From RUG14130 sp045598325 (GTDB lineage Bacteria > Bacillota > Clostridia > Christensenellales > Aristaeellaceae), in NCBI GenBank assembly GCA_045598325.1, contig JAZLLT010000057.1:3723-67722 (forward strand): 64,000 nt of DNA, written 5' to 3'. Under the pieces are notes generated by a model that saw only the letters and a list, made by a program, of their open reading frames with translations, did no database searches and was not told the DNA's origin. The position numbers were made by a program, and so were the translations under genes. Of the stretch, positions 34,113 through 43,155 are shown in pieces (position 1 is the stretch's first letter; each line of letters starts with the position of its first letter).

Positions 34113-37100
34113 ATGAAAAAGATATTTGCGCTGTTTGCGGCGATAATGCTCTGCGTTTCCGCTTTTGCCGAGAACCTGGTCATCAATCCGGAATTTTCCG
34201 TGGATGACAGCGGACTGTATGTGGATGACTGGTATGGGGAATCCTACCGCAGCGAGAACAGTCAACTGTATCTCGATACGGACCTGAATGCGCTTGCCAT
34301 CTATTCCTATGACATGAATGACGCGCGCTGGATGCAGTATCTGGATGTAAAGGGAAATACCGTCTACCGCTTCTCCTGCGAGATCATGGCAAGCGGCATC
34401 CCGCACGACGGGCGCGGCGCCAATATTTCCATACTCAATACGAATGTCTATTCCGAATCCGTTTATGAAACGGAAGGGGAATGGCAGGAAGTTTCTTTCT
34501 ACGGAAAAACGCAAAAAGAGCAGGATGAGATCACTCTTTGCCTGCGCCTCGGCGGATACAGCGGAGACAATACCGGAAACGCGTGGTTCCGGAATATCCG
34601 CGTGGAAAAAGCGAAAGCACCGGCCGGCGAAACGCCGCAGTCGCTTGCAACATTTGAACCCGCAAAACACGCCGAAACAAAAACGGTAGTAAGCGGACTA
34701 CCCGAACGCAATACCGAGATGTGGTGCCTGTTTGCGGGCATCACCGTATTCGTGTTTTTCTTCCTCATGTGCAGAGTCAAGGACCTGAACAGGGAAGAGA
34801 TGAAACTGCAGAAGGAAGAACACAATACCGCAGGTCAGATGATTTCATTTATCACTCTGATGGTTGTTTCGTTTATTCTGCGTATTTTCATTTCCGCGAA
34901 AGTCCACGGGTATCATGTGGACATCAATTGTTTTGCCTGCTGGAGCGATTCCATGGCAGAAAACGGGTTCAATTTCTACGCAGACGGCGGATTCTGTGAT
35001 TATCCTCCGGTCTATATGATGTTGCTCGGCATCATCGGAAAGATCCGAACTCTTTTCCGTATTCCCTTTGAATCTACCGCCCATATTGTCCTCATCAAAC
35101 TGATTCCGGAACTCTGCGACATGGCAGCTGCCGTGTGCGCGTATTTCCTGTTCCGCAAAAAGGCAGGGCATACCCGCGCGATGCTGCTTTGCTGCGCGAT
35201 TGCATTGAGTCCCGCGTTTATCGCCGACAGCGCGGCGTGGGGACAGGCGGACAGCGTGATGAGTTTCATTCTCTGTATCGCTGTCTACGCGGGCATGAAC
35301 GGCGCCTGGCAGTATGCGCTGCCCGTGTTTGCGCTATCGGTCCTCACCAAACCGCAGGCACTCATGTTCGGACCTATCGGACTGATTGTGTGTGCTGTTG
35401 ATATCATCTGCAACAAAAAACAATGGAAAAAGGCGCTGATCGGCGTGTTTGCCGCCTTTGCGCTCATCTTTATTGTCAGCCTGCCGTTCTCCCGGAATAT
35501 TTGCATTGCGGAAGGCGATACGGGAATTGTCCACATACTCGCGTCTCCCTTTGCGTGGATATGGAAACAACTGTTCGGAGCGGCGAACGGATACCGCTAT
35601 CTCACCGTCAATGCCTGCAATCTGTATGAATTGCTTGATAAGAACTGGAATCAATTGAGCGGCGGAGGACTTGCCTTCTTCGCTTGGGCGATGTTCGGTC
35701 TATCCTATGTCATCACGGCGGCTCTTGCGGTTATCGGCAGGAAGCGCAATTATCTGCCGCTTCTCGGTTCTCTGCTCATCGCGCTTCTGTTTGCGTTCGC
35801 TCCCATGATGCACGAAAGGTATTTGTTCCCCGTGCTCATGCTGTGCGTACTCGCGTATACCGAACTCAAAGACAAGAGGATCCTCGTCTATCTCGGTTTT
35901 GCAACGGCAACGGAATTCCTCAATATCATCCTTGTGCTCCTCTGGGGCATGACACCGGGGTTTGAAACGAGCGGTCACCTGCAGGGAAGCGAGCAGACGC
36001 TGAACGCCATTGTATCCGCCTGCAATGTTGCCCTTGCTATGTATCTTCTGTATGTCACGGCAGATATCATATTGGCAAAGCACATCCGCCGACTGACCTT
36101 GAAAGGGGAGTGCTCGAAGGAGAAAGCGGAATGGCTGAACAATGTTTCTTCGGACTATAAACTGCATATTAAGAAGCGAGATGCCTTGCTGATGGCAGGT
36201 GTGACGCTCCTTTATTCCCTGGTTGCTTTCACAAATCTCGGCAATACGGTGTCACCGCAGAGTGCGTGGACGAACACCGAGTTCCGCGAGCAGGTCGTGT
36301 TCGATCTCGGTGAGGAACGCACTTTCCGATTCACTTATTTCGGCGGCATTTCTTCCGTACACTTTACCGTTGCACTTTCAAATGACGGAGAGAACTGGTC
36401 GGAAGAAAACTACGCGGAATTTGCCGACGGCATGATGTATAACTGGATGTGGTATGTGCCAAAGACCTATTCGGGCGGCGCGTTCGCCAATGCATCCGAA
36501 CCGCTTGAAACCGCAACCGGCGGAGCACAGGTGACCTATGCCGATTATTCCGTTTCGCATCCTCTGCAGACCGCGCGTTATCTGCGCATCACGGCGGAGG
36601 GCGTCGGGCTCATATTGAACGAGGTCGGCTTCATCGACGCGGATAGCGAATGCCTCTATCCCGTACATAATGTCTACGGAACGGTCGAAGGAACCGATTA
36701 TTCTGTTCTCATCGACGAGCAGAGCATGGTACCCATCTATCCGTCATACATGAACAGCATGTATTTCGATGAGATCTATCATGCCCGCACGGCATACGAA
36801 ATGCTGCACGGGTTCAGCGCCGGCAAGATTCTCGAGTGGTCTCATCCGCATCTCGGGAAACTCATCATTGCACTCGGCATCAAAATTTGCGGAATGACGC
36901 CCTTCGGCTGGCGCTTTACCGGAACACTGTTCGGCGCTCTGATGCTGCCGGTTTTTTACCTGCTCATCAAGCAACTGACCGGGAAGAGCAATCTGTCCTT
37001 CCTCGGAATGGTATTGATGGCGCTGGATTCCATGCACTTTACCCAAACGCGTCTTGCAACAGTCGATACCTATGCGGTGTTTTTCATCATGTTGATGTAT

Positions 37101-38003
37101 CTGTTCATGATCAGATACTACAAGATGAATCTGCATCGGGACAAGTTCATAAAGACGCTCGTTCCGATTGCGCTTTCCGGCTTCTTCATGGGCTGCGCGT
37201 GGAGCGCGAAGTGGACGGGTATCTATGCATCCGCCGGTCTTGCGGTCATCTTCTTCCTGACTGTCTTCCAAAGGATCCGCGAATACCGCATTCTGAAAGA
37301 TAATGACTTTGAATCTGACGGCTTTGGGTGGAAACTGCTTGTTACGCTCCTTTGCTGCATCATCTTCTTTGTCGCCATTCCCGTACTGATGTATTACTTC
37401 AGTTATTACTGGCATTTCCGCACCAGCGGCGGTCTCACCGTCGGAAAAGTGTGGGAACTGCAGAAGCAGATGTACGGCTATCATTCGGGGCTCGTGGATG
37501 ATCATTTCTTTAAGTCTCCGTGGTATCAGTGGCCTTTCATCGGAAAACCCATGTGGTACTACTCTGCCGACATCGACTATACCGGGCGGGGAATCGTTTC
37601 CTCCATTTCCTGCATGGGTAATCCCGCGGTATGGTGGACAGGCATCATTGCCTTTATCATCTGCCTTGCAATTTTGGCGGTCAGAAGGAAAACGGATCAC
37701 CGTCTCCTGATCATCGCGATCGGCTTCGCGTCCCAGTTCCTGCCCTGGGTGCTGGTTCCGAGATCCACTTTCATCTATCACTACTTTGCTTCCGTGCCGT
37801 TCATCATCATGGCAACGGTACTGCTGATCGAATATTTCGAGAGCAAATACAGGAAGGCGGCCTTCGTTACATCAGTTTGCCTGATGTGTGCCGCGCTCAT
37901 CCTGTTTGCCATGTTCTATCCGCTGGAATCGGGCGTCAAATGTTCCTATGACTACGCGATGCTGCTTCGCTGGTTTGACTGGTATAACTTCGCTCTGCAA
38001 TAG
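34113..38003 (+). CDS. Fused double GT-C glycosyltransferase with two beta-sandwich domains
   Basis: A 1296-residue membrane protein. Order of parts: a signal-like N-terminus (about 1-20); a carbohydrate-binding, CBM4/9-like beta-sandwich (about 20-200); a membrane segment; a first GT-C glycosyltransferase domain with 9-11 membrane segments and the acidic motif HVDINCF (D270) near its first loop; a second beta-sandwich (discoidin-like); then a second PMT-like (GT39) domain with YFDEIYHA (D886-E887) and 'WSHPHLGKLII' in the first loop. Such enzymes use polyprenyl-phosphate sugars to modify proteins or wall polymers outside the cell. It lies between yraN and yifB, where no glycosyltransferase normally sits. 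Confidence 0.8.
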   Translation: MKKIFALFAAIMLCVSAFAENLVINPEFSVDDSGLYVDDWYGESYRSENSQLYLDTDLNALAIYSYDMNDARWMQYLDVKGNTVYRFSCEIMASGIPHDGRGANISILNTNVYSESVYETEGEWQEVSFYGKTQKEQDEITLCLRLGGYSGDNTGNAWFRNIRVEKAKAPAGETPQSLATFEPAKHAETKTVVSGLPERNTEMWCLFAGITVFVFFFLMCRVKDLNREEMKLQKEEHNTAGQMISFITLMVVSFILRIFISAKVHGYHVDINCFACWSDSMAENGFNFYADGGFCDYPPVYMMLLGIIGKIRTLFRIPFESTAHIVLIKLIPELCDMAAAVCAYFLFRKKAGHTRAMLLCCAIALSPAFIADSAAWGQADSVMSFILCIAVYAGMNGAWQYALPVFALSVLTKPQALMFGPIGLIVCAVDIICNKKQWKKALIGVFAAFALIFIVSLPFSRNICIAEGDTGIVHILASPFAWIWKQLFGAANGYRYLTVNACNLYELLDKNWNQLSGGGLAFFAWAMFGLSYVITAALAVIGRKRNYLPLLGSLLIALLFAFAPMMHERYLFPVLMLCVLAYTELKDKRILVYLGFATATEFLNIILVLLWGMTPGFETSGHLQGSEQTLNAIVSACNVALAMYLLYVTADIILAKHIRRLTLKGECSKEKAEWLNNVSSDYKLHIKKRDALLMAGVTLLYSLVAFTNLGNTVSPQSAWTNTEFREQVVFDLGEERTFRFTYFGGISSVHFTVALSNDGENWSEENYAEFADGMMYNWMWYVPKTYSGGAFANASEPLETATGGAQVTYADYSVSHPLQTARYLRITAEGVGLILNEVGFIDADSECLYPVHNVYGTVEGTDYSVLIDEQSMVPIYPSYMNSMYFDEIYHARTAYEMLHGFSAGKILEWSHPHLGKLIIALGIKICGMTPFGWRFTGTLFGALMLPVFYLLIKQLTGKSNLSFLGMVLMALDSMHFTQTRLATVDTYAVFFIMLMYLFMIRYYKMNLHRDKFIKTLVPIALSGFFMGCAWSAKWTGIYASAGLAVIFFLTVFQRIREYRILKDNDFESDGFGWKLLVTLLCCIIFFVAIPVLMYYFSYYWHFRTSGGLTVGKVWELQKQMYGYHSGLVDDHFFKSPWYQWPFIGKPMWYYSADIDYTGRGIVSSISCMGNPAVWWTGIIAFIICLAILAVRRKTDHRLLIIAIGFASQFLPWVLVPRSTFIYHYFASVPFIIMATVLLIEYFESKYRKAAFVTSVCLMCAALILFAMFYPLESGVKCSYDYAMLLRWFDWYNFALQ

Positions 38004-38014
38004 GGGAGGACTGC

Positions 38015-39544
38015 ATGCTCGCCAAAACACTTTGCTACGCACTCAACGGTATTGACGGGATCGCCATCACCGTAGAATGTAATATCATGAACGGGATGCC
38101 GGCGTTTGAAATCGTCGGTCTGCCCGATCTCGCGGTGAAGGAATCCCGGGAACGGATCAAGTCCGCTCTCAAAAGTTGCGGAATCGATTTCCCGGGAGAC
38201 CGCGTCATTATCAATCTCGCGCCTGCCGACATCAAGAAGGAAAGCGCGTCATTTGACCTGCCCATCGCCATAGCCATTCTGGCGTGCGTAAAACACTTAA
38301 ATCCCGAATCCATACGAAATATCGCCATCATGGGTGAAATGTCGCTGGACGGCATTCTGCGGCCTGTGAGAGGCGCTCTGCCGATGGTGATTACCGCCCG
38401 TGCGGATAAGATCAAAACGGTGATCCTTCCAAAGGCAAATGCGCAGGAGGTATCGTGCGTGGAAGGGATTGAGGTCATTGCCGCAAATACCTTATGGGAA
38501 GTGATTTCACATCTTTCGGGCAAAATGCCCATTGAGCCGGTCAGGACAGTCACCTATGCGCAGCTGCTCGGTGAAAGAGTCTATGCCTCCGATTTCATGT
38601 ATGTCAAAGGACAGAAGAGCGCGAAACGCGCTCTTGAGATCGCCGCGGCGGGCGGGCACAATGTGCTGATGGTCGGCCCTCCGGGCAGCGGAAAAACATT
38701 GATGGCGCGCTGCGTGCCTTCAATCCTTCCGGACATGACATTTGAAGAGGCGCTCGTAACCACGCGCATCCATTCCGTCGCCGGAAGTGTACCGGAAAAA
38801 GGACTTTTGACGGAGCGCCCGTTCCGTTCACCGCACCATACCGCTTCTCATGTATCTCTGGTCGGCGGAGGGCTACACGCCGTTCCGGGTGAAATCAGCA
38901 AGGCACATAACGGCGTATTGTTCCTTGACGAACTGCCGGAATATAACCGTGATGTACTGGAAGCGCTGCGGCAGCCGATGGAAGACGGGTTTGTCACCAT
39001 CACGCGTGTTCAGGCACAGAGCACTTATCCATCGGAATTCATGCTCATCTGCTCCATGAATCCGTGCCCCTGCGGGAATTTCGGCTCCCGCGTCAATCCC
39101 TGCCGCTGTTCGCCTAATGACATCAAACGGTATTTGAGCCGCATTTCGGGACCGCTCCTCGACCGCATCGACATGCACATCGAAGTGGAATCCATCTCGC
39201 CCGAAAGACTGTCTTCTGCAGAAGAAGGTGAAGATTCGGCATCGATCCGCGCAAGAGTGGAAAAGGCGAGGAATCTGCAGAGAGAACGATATGCCTCGCA
39301 GCAGATCACCTGCAACGCCCGTCTCGGTGCCGGAACGATCAACCAATACTGCAAACTCGATCCGCAGGCAAAAGATATCCTGAATGCCGCCAGCGAAAGA
39401 ATGGGACTTTCCAACAGGGCATACACCCGCGTCATCAAGGTGGCACGCACCATTGCAGACCTTGCCGGATGTGACATCATCACCGCTGCGCATATCTCGG
39501 AAGCACTGCAATATCGTTCCATTGATGACAAATACTGGAGGTAA
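38015..39544 (+). CDS. YifB/ComM family Mg chelatase-like AAA ATPase
   Basis: A 509-residue protein of the ComM/YifB family, a helicase-like AAA+ ATPase that aids branch migration in natural transformation in some bacteria. It has the N-terminal ChlI-like Lon-protease-fold part, Walker A GPPGSGKT at about 221-228, Walker B 'GVLFLDELPE', and a zinc/Mg chelatase C-terminal domain with 'MNPCPCGNFG'. A GGGGAGGACTGC site precedes the ATG. Its usual follower, dprA, is absent, and yraN (its usual predecessor) is separated by the large glycosyltransferase. Confidence 0.95.
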   Translation: MLAKTLCYALNGIDGIAITVECNIMNGMPAFEIVGLPDLAVKESRERIKSALKSCGIDFPGDRVIINLAPADIKKESASFDLPIAIAILACVKHLNPESIRNIAIMGEMSLDGILRPVRGALPMVITARADKIKTVILPKANAQEVSCVEGIEVIAANTLWEVISHLSGKMPIEPVRTVTYAQLLGERVYASDFMYVKGQKSAKRALEIAAAGGHNVLMVGPPGSGKTLMARCVPSILPDMTFEEALVTTRIHSVAGSVPEKGLLTERPFRSPHHTASHVSLVGGGLHAVPGEISKAHNGVLFLDELPEYNRDVLEALRQPMEDGFVTITRVQAQSTYPSEFMLICSMNPCPCGNFGSRVNPCRCSPNDIKRYLSRISGPLLDRIDMHIEVESISPERLSSAEEGEDSASIRARVEKARNLQRERYASQQITCNARLGAGTINQYCKLDPQAKDILNAASERMGLSNRAYTRVIKVARTIADLAGCDIITAAHISEALQYRSIDDKYWR

Positions 39545-39546
39545 AT

Positions 39547-40425
39547 ATGATTATTTCCACTGCGCTTGAACACGGATATACCAACGGACTTACTTACCGG
39601 GAAACCGTGCAGGCAATGAAAAATGCCGGTTTTGAAGGCATCGATCTTTCTCTTTGCAAACATCAGATGGACAAAACTAACTATATCACAGATGAATGGA
39701 CGGAGGATGTGCTTGCGCAGGCGGAGGAAGCGAAGAATGCGGGACTCGTCATCGCGCAGTGCCATCTGCCGTATTATCCCGGACATCTCGATAATCCCGG
39801 AAACGGTACCGTGGCGGAACTTATCGACCTCCTTGTTCCGCAGTATGAACACGCGCTCAAAGCGGCGCGGAAAGCGGGCGCGATCATCTGCGTCGCGCAT
39901 CCCGTCTGCTATCTGGACAGCCGTGAGAAGACCGTCGATGCCAATATCGCGATCTTCCGTGAAATCATCGGCATCATGGAAGATAACGGTCAGAAACTGG
40001 CAATCGAGAACTGCTTTGCCCGCCGTCACAGTCAGTATGTGACTGCGTACATCGAGCAGAAGGAAACCATCACGGACATCATAAACGGTATCGGATCCGA
40101 TAATGCCGGTGCCTGTATCGATACGGGTCACGCGAATATCTTCCGCTATGACATCAGCGAAATGGCTAAGTACTACGGGGACAAACTGTTTGCCCTCCAT
40201 GTCAATTCCAACGCGGGACACGATGAGCATGCCATCCCGTACAACATCGCGGGCTGGTGTGAGCGGATGGATTTCTTCAAGTTTACGAAGACCTTGAATG
40301 AAATCGGCTTTTCCGGTGCTTATAATCTGGAAATCAGCGGCGGAAAGTTCCCGAAAGAAGTCGCGCCTCTTTTCTATAACTATGCCGCGGGTGTGGCAAG
40401 GTATCTTGCGGATTACAAAGAGTAA
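39547..40425 (+). CDS. Sugar phosphate isomerase/epimerase (xylose isomerase-like TIM barrel)
   Basis: A 292-residue TIM-barrel protein of the AP endonuclease 2/xylose-isomerase superfamily. Likely metal ligands are in 'CHLPY', 'AIENCF' (Glu), 'CIDTGHANI' (Asp and His) and 'ALHVNSN' (His), in the usual positions at strand ends. These proteins isomerise or epimerise keto sugars or inositol. Substrate not predictable. It begins 2 bases after yifB, so it is co-transcribed. A promoter for fucI follows. Confidence 0.85.
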   Translation: MIISTALEHGYTNGLTYRETVQAMKNAGFEGIDLSLCKHQMDKTNYITDEWTEDVLAQAEEAKNAGLVIAQCHLPYYPGHLDNPGNGTVAELIDLLVPQYEHALKAARKAGAIICVAHPVCYLDSREKTVDANIAIFREIIGIMEDNGQKLAIENCFARRHSQYVTAYIEQKETITDIINGIGSDNAGACIDTGHANIFRYDISEMAKYYGDKLFALHVNSNAGHDEHAIPYNIAGWCERMDFFKFTKTLNEIGFSGAYNLEISGGKFPKEVAPLFYNYAAGVARYLADYKE

Positions 40426-40453
40426 TCCTCTTTCATGAAAACGCGCATGGGGC

Positions 40454-40482
40454 TTGCAATATCGCGGGAAGCATTGTATAAT
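40454..40482 (+). promoter_or_regulatory. fucI promoter
   Basis: TTGCAA (40454-40459) and TATAAT (40477-40482) are separated by 17 bases. Transcription would start near 40489, about 30 bases before fucI. Confidence 0.75.
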
Positions 40483-40518
40483 ATTATTTGAATAAGAACT
40501 TTACGGAGGTATTGTTTC

Positions 40519-42351
40519 ATGTCCGAAGTCAGGTATGTCGGCGGCTATCCCGCCATCGGTATCCGTCCCATCGTTGACGGCCGTCAGGGCCCCATGCAGC
40601 TGCGTGAATCCCTCGAGGGACAGGTATGGGCAATGGCAAATGCCGCGAAGAAACTCTTTGAGGAGAATCTGCGCTACAGCAACGGCGATGCCGTAACGGT
40701 CATTATGGCGGATTCTTCCATCGGCCGCGTTCCCGAATCCGCTGCCTGCGAGAAGAAATTCCGTGACAACAATGTTGCCATCACACTGTCCGTCACCCCC
40801 TGCTGGTGCTACGGCGCGGAAACCATGGACATGGACCGCAATACCATCAAGGCTGTCTGGGGCTTCAACGGAACCGAGCGTCCCGGCGCCGTATATCTTG
40901 CTTCCGTTCTGGCAACACACGCCCAGAAGGGTCTGCCTGCTTTCGGCATCTACGGTCATGAAGTGCAGGACCGCGATCAGGTGACCGATATCCCCGAAGA
41001 TGTCAAAGAAAAACTCCTCCGTTTCGGACGCGCCGCCATCGCCGCCGCGACAATGAGAGGCAAGAGTTATCTGCAGATCGGTTCCCAGTGCATGGGCATT
41101 GGCGGATCCATCGTGGATCAGGACTTCATCGAGCAATATCTCGGCATGCGCGTGGAGAGCGTAGACGAAGTGGAGATCCTCCGCCGCATGGAAGAGGGCA
41201 TCTACAACAAGGAAGACTACGAGAAGGCTCTTGCGTGGACCAAGGAACACTGCAAGGAAGGCCGCGATGATAACCCCGAATATGTCGACTTCCTCGGCGA
41301 AAAGAGAAAGATCAAGTTCACTGCCGAAGAGAAGGAAAAGCAGTGGGAGTTCACCATCAAGATGTACAACATCATCAAGGATCTGATGAACGGCAATCCC
41401 AACCTTCCCGCAGGCTTTAACGAGGAGACCCTCGGCCACAACGCCATCGCAGCGGGCTTCCAGGGCCAGCGTCAGTGGACCGACCACTGGCCGAACTGCG
41501 ACTATCCCGAAGCAGTGCTCAATTCCTCCTTCGACTGGACCGGCAAGAAGGAACCCATGACCTTCGCTACCGAAAATGATATCCTGAACGGTCTGGGCAT
41601 GCTCTTCATGCGTCTGCTCACAAACCGTGCACAGATTTTCGCGGATGTGCGTACCTACTGGTCTCCCGAAGCCACCAAACGCGTGACCGGCTATGACTTC
41701 GAAGGCAAAGCCAAGGACAACGGCGGCATCATCCACCTGCTGAACTCCGGCGCTGCCTGCCTCGACGCCTGCGGCGAATGCACCGATGAAAACGGTCAGC
41801 CCGTCATGAAGCAGTGGTGGGATGTCACCGAAGAAGATATCAAGAAGATGACCGACGCCACTGTATGGTGCGAAGCCGGCTTCGATAACTTCCGCGGCGG
41901 CGGATTCTCTTCTCACTTTGTGACCCGTGCCGAAATGCCCGCCACCATGATCCGCCTGAACCTCGTCAAGGGTCTCGGCCCGGTCCTGCAGATCGCAGAG
42001 GGCTGGACCGTGAAACTGCCCGACGAAGTCACCGATACGCTCATGGAGCGCACCAATCCGACCTGGCCCTGCACCTGGTTCACGCCCCGCTGCGACGGCA
42101 AGGACGGCAGCCCCTTCAAGACCGCGTACGAGGTCATGATGAACTGGGGAGCCAACCATGGCGCCATCAGCTACGGTCACATCGGTGCGGACCTCATCAC
42201 CCTGTGCTCCATGCTCCGAATCCCCGTCTGCATGCACAATGTGCCCGAAGAAGACATCTTCCGTCCCGCTGCCTGGAATGCTTTCGGCATGGATAAGGAA
42301 GGCGCCGACTACCGTGCCTGCGCTGCCTACGGACCAATGTACAAGAAATAA
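40519..42351 (+). CDS. fucI: L-fucose isomerase
   Basis: A 610-residue L-fucose isomerase, converting L-fucose to L-fuculose (it also often accepts D-arabinose). The N-terminal block 'IGIRPIVDGRQGPM' and the C-terminal 'GHIGADLITLCSML' and 'HNVPEEDIFRPAAW' are characteristic of the family, and the length matches. It has its own promoter and a terminator, so it is a single unit. No fuculokinase or aldolase is next to it. Codon use is strongly C-biased, suggesting high expression. Fucose could come from host mucin or plant glycans. Confidence 0.97.
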   Translation: MSEVRYVGGYPAIGIRPIVDGRQGPMQLRESLEGQVWAMANAAKKLFEENLRYSNGDAVTVIMADSSIGRVPESAACEKKFRDNNVAITLSVTPCWCYGAETMDMDRNTIKAVWGFNGTERPGAVYLASVLATHAQKGLPAFGIYGHEVQDRDQVTDIPEDVKEKLLRFGRAAIAAATMRGKSYLQIGSQCMGIGGSIVDQDFIEQYLGMRVESVDEVEILRRMEEGIYNKEDYEKALAWTKEHCKEGRDDNPEYVDFLGEKRKIKFTAEEKEKQWEFTIKMYNIIKDLMNGNPNLPAGFNEETLGHNAIAAGFQGQRQWTDHWPNCDYPEAVLNSSFDWTGKKEPMTFATENDILNGLGMLFMRLLTNRAQIFADVRTYWSPEATKRVTGYDFEGKAKDNGGIIHLLNSGAACLDACGECTDENGQPVMKQWWDVTEEDIKKMTDATVWCEAGFDNFRGGGFSSHFVTRAEMPATMIRLNLVKGLGPVLQIAEGWTVKLPDEVTDTLMERTNPTWPCTWFTPRCDGKDGSPFKTAYEVMMNWGANHGAISYGHIGADLITLCSMLRIPVCMHNVPEEDIFRPAAWNAFGMDKEGADYRACAAYGPMYKK

Positions 42352-42366
42352 TCCGAAAAAGAATCC

Positions 42367-42397
42367 CGGCTGCCTCCATATAGAGGCAGCCGCTTTT
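42367..42397 (+). terminator. fucI terminator
   Basis: CGGCTGCCTC (42367-42376) and GAGGCAGCCG (42383-42392) form a perfect 10 bp stem with a 6-base loop, followed by a short T-run. Confidence 0.88.
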
Positions 42398-42410
42398 CAG
42401 AGAGGTACCT

Positions 42411-43121
42411 ATGTTCCTGACCATGCTCGGCGTGAATGGACCTTATCCCTGCGCGGGGGGCGCCTGTTCCTCCTATCTTGTCACTTCAGACAGCGGAAAG
42501 ACCAATGTGGTGCTGGATCTCGGAAGCGGCTCGCTCGGACGGCTGATGAGCGAGATCGGCGATCTGCATAAACTGGACGCGCTCATCTTTTCCCATCTGC
42601 ATTACGACCACATGAGCGACGCATTGCCGCTGATGTACGCGCTTGATTTCACCGATATCGTTTCGCTCAAAACCATCTGTCCCGATACACCAAATACAAA
42701 CAGAAAATTGCTCGCGGGGAAACTGGATTGTTATTCGCCGCGGGATCTGACGGTAGGGGAGATGAAGATCGAATTTATCCCGGTCAAGCATCCCGTGGAA
42801 ACCTATGCCGTCAAAATCATCTGCGACGGGGCGACGCTTGTCTATACGGGTGATACCAACGAATGCGAACTGCTCCATCTGTTTGCTTTCGGATGCGACA
42901 CCTTACTTGCAGACTGCGGCCTCAGCGATGATGATTACACGAAAACAAAGCCCCATCTTTCCCCGAAAACCTGCGGAGAACTGGCAATGGAATGCAAGGC
43001 AAAAAACCTGATTCTGACGCACCTTTCTCCGAGATATGAACCCGAGGCCTTGCTTGACGCGTGCCTCGAAGTATGCCCTTATGCCGAACTTGCTCAAGCG
43101 GGTCTGCGCGTCAGAGTGTAG
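42411..43121 (+). CDS. Metallo-beta-lactamase fold hydrolase
   Basis: A 236-residue MBL-fold protein close to the RNase Z/arylsulfatase-like group. The metal motif HLHYDH is at H62, H64, D66, H67; the C-terminal 'YTGDTNECEL' and 'ILTHLSPRY' supply further ligands. Cytoplasmic, substrate unknown. AGAGAGGTACCT stands before the ATG. Its end overlaps the likely N-terminus of comEC. Confidence 0.9.
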   Translation: MFLTMLGVNGPYPCAGGACSSYLVTSDSGKTNVVLDLGSGSLGRLMSEIGDLHKLDALIFSHLHYDHMSDALPLMYALDFTDIVSLKTICPDTPNTNRKLLAGKLDCYSPRDLTVGEMKIEFIPVKHPVETYAVKIICDGATLVYTGDTNECELLHLFAFGCDTLLADCGLSDDDYTKTKPHLSPKTCGELAMECKAKNLILTHLSPRYEPEALLDACLEVCPYAELAQAGLRVRV

Positions 43122-43155
43122 CGCAGTCAATCAGTTCAGTCAAAGGCGCCCGACC

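Noticed and set aside
40501..42237. A 578-codon minus-strand ORF opposite fucI
   Set aside because: Open only because of strong codon bias in fucI; no ribosome site and no motif.
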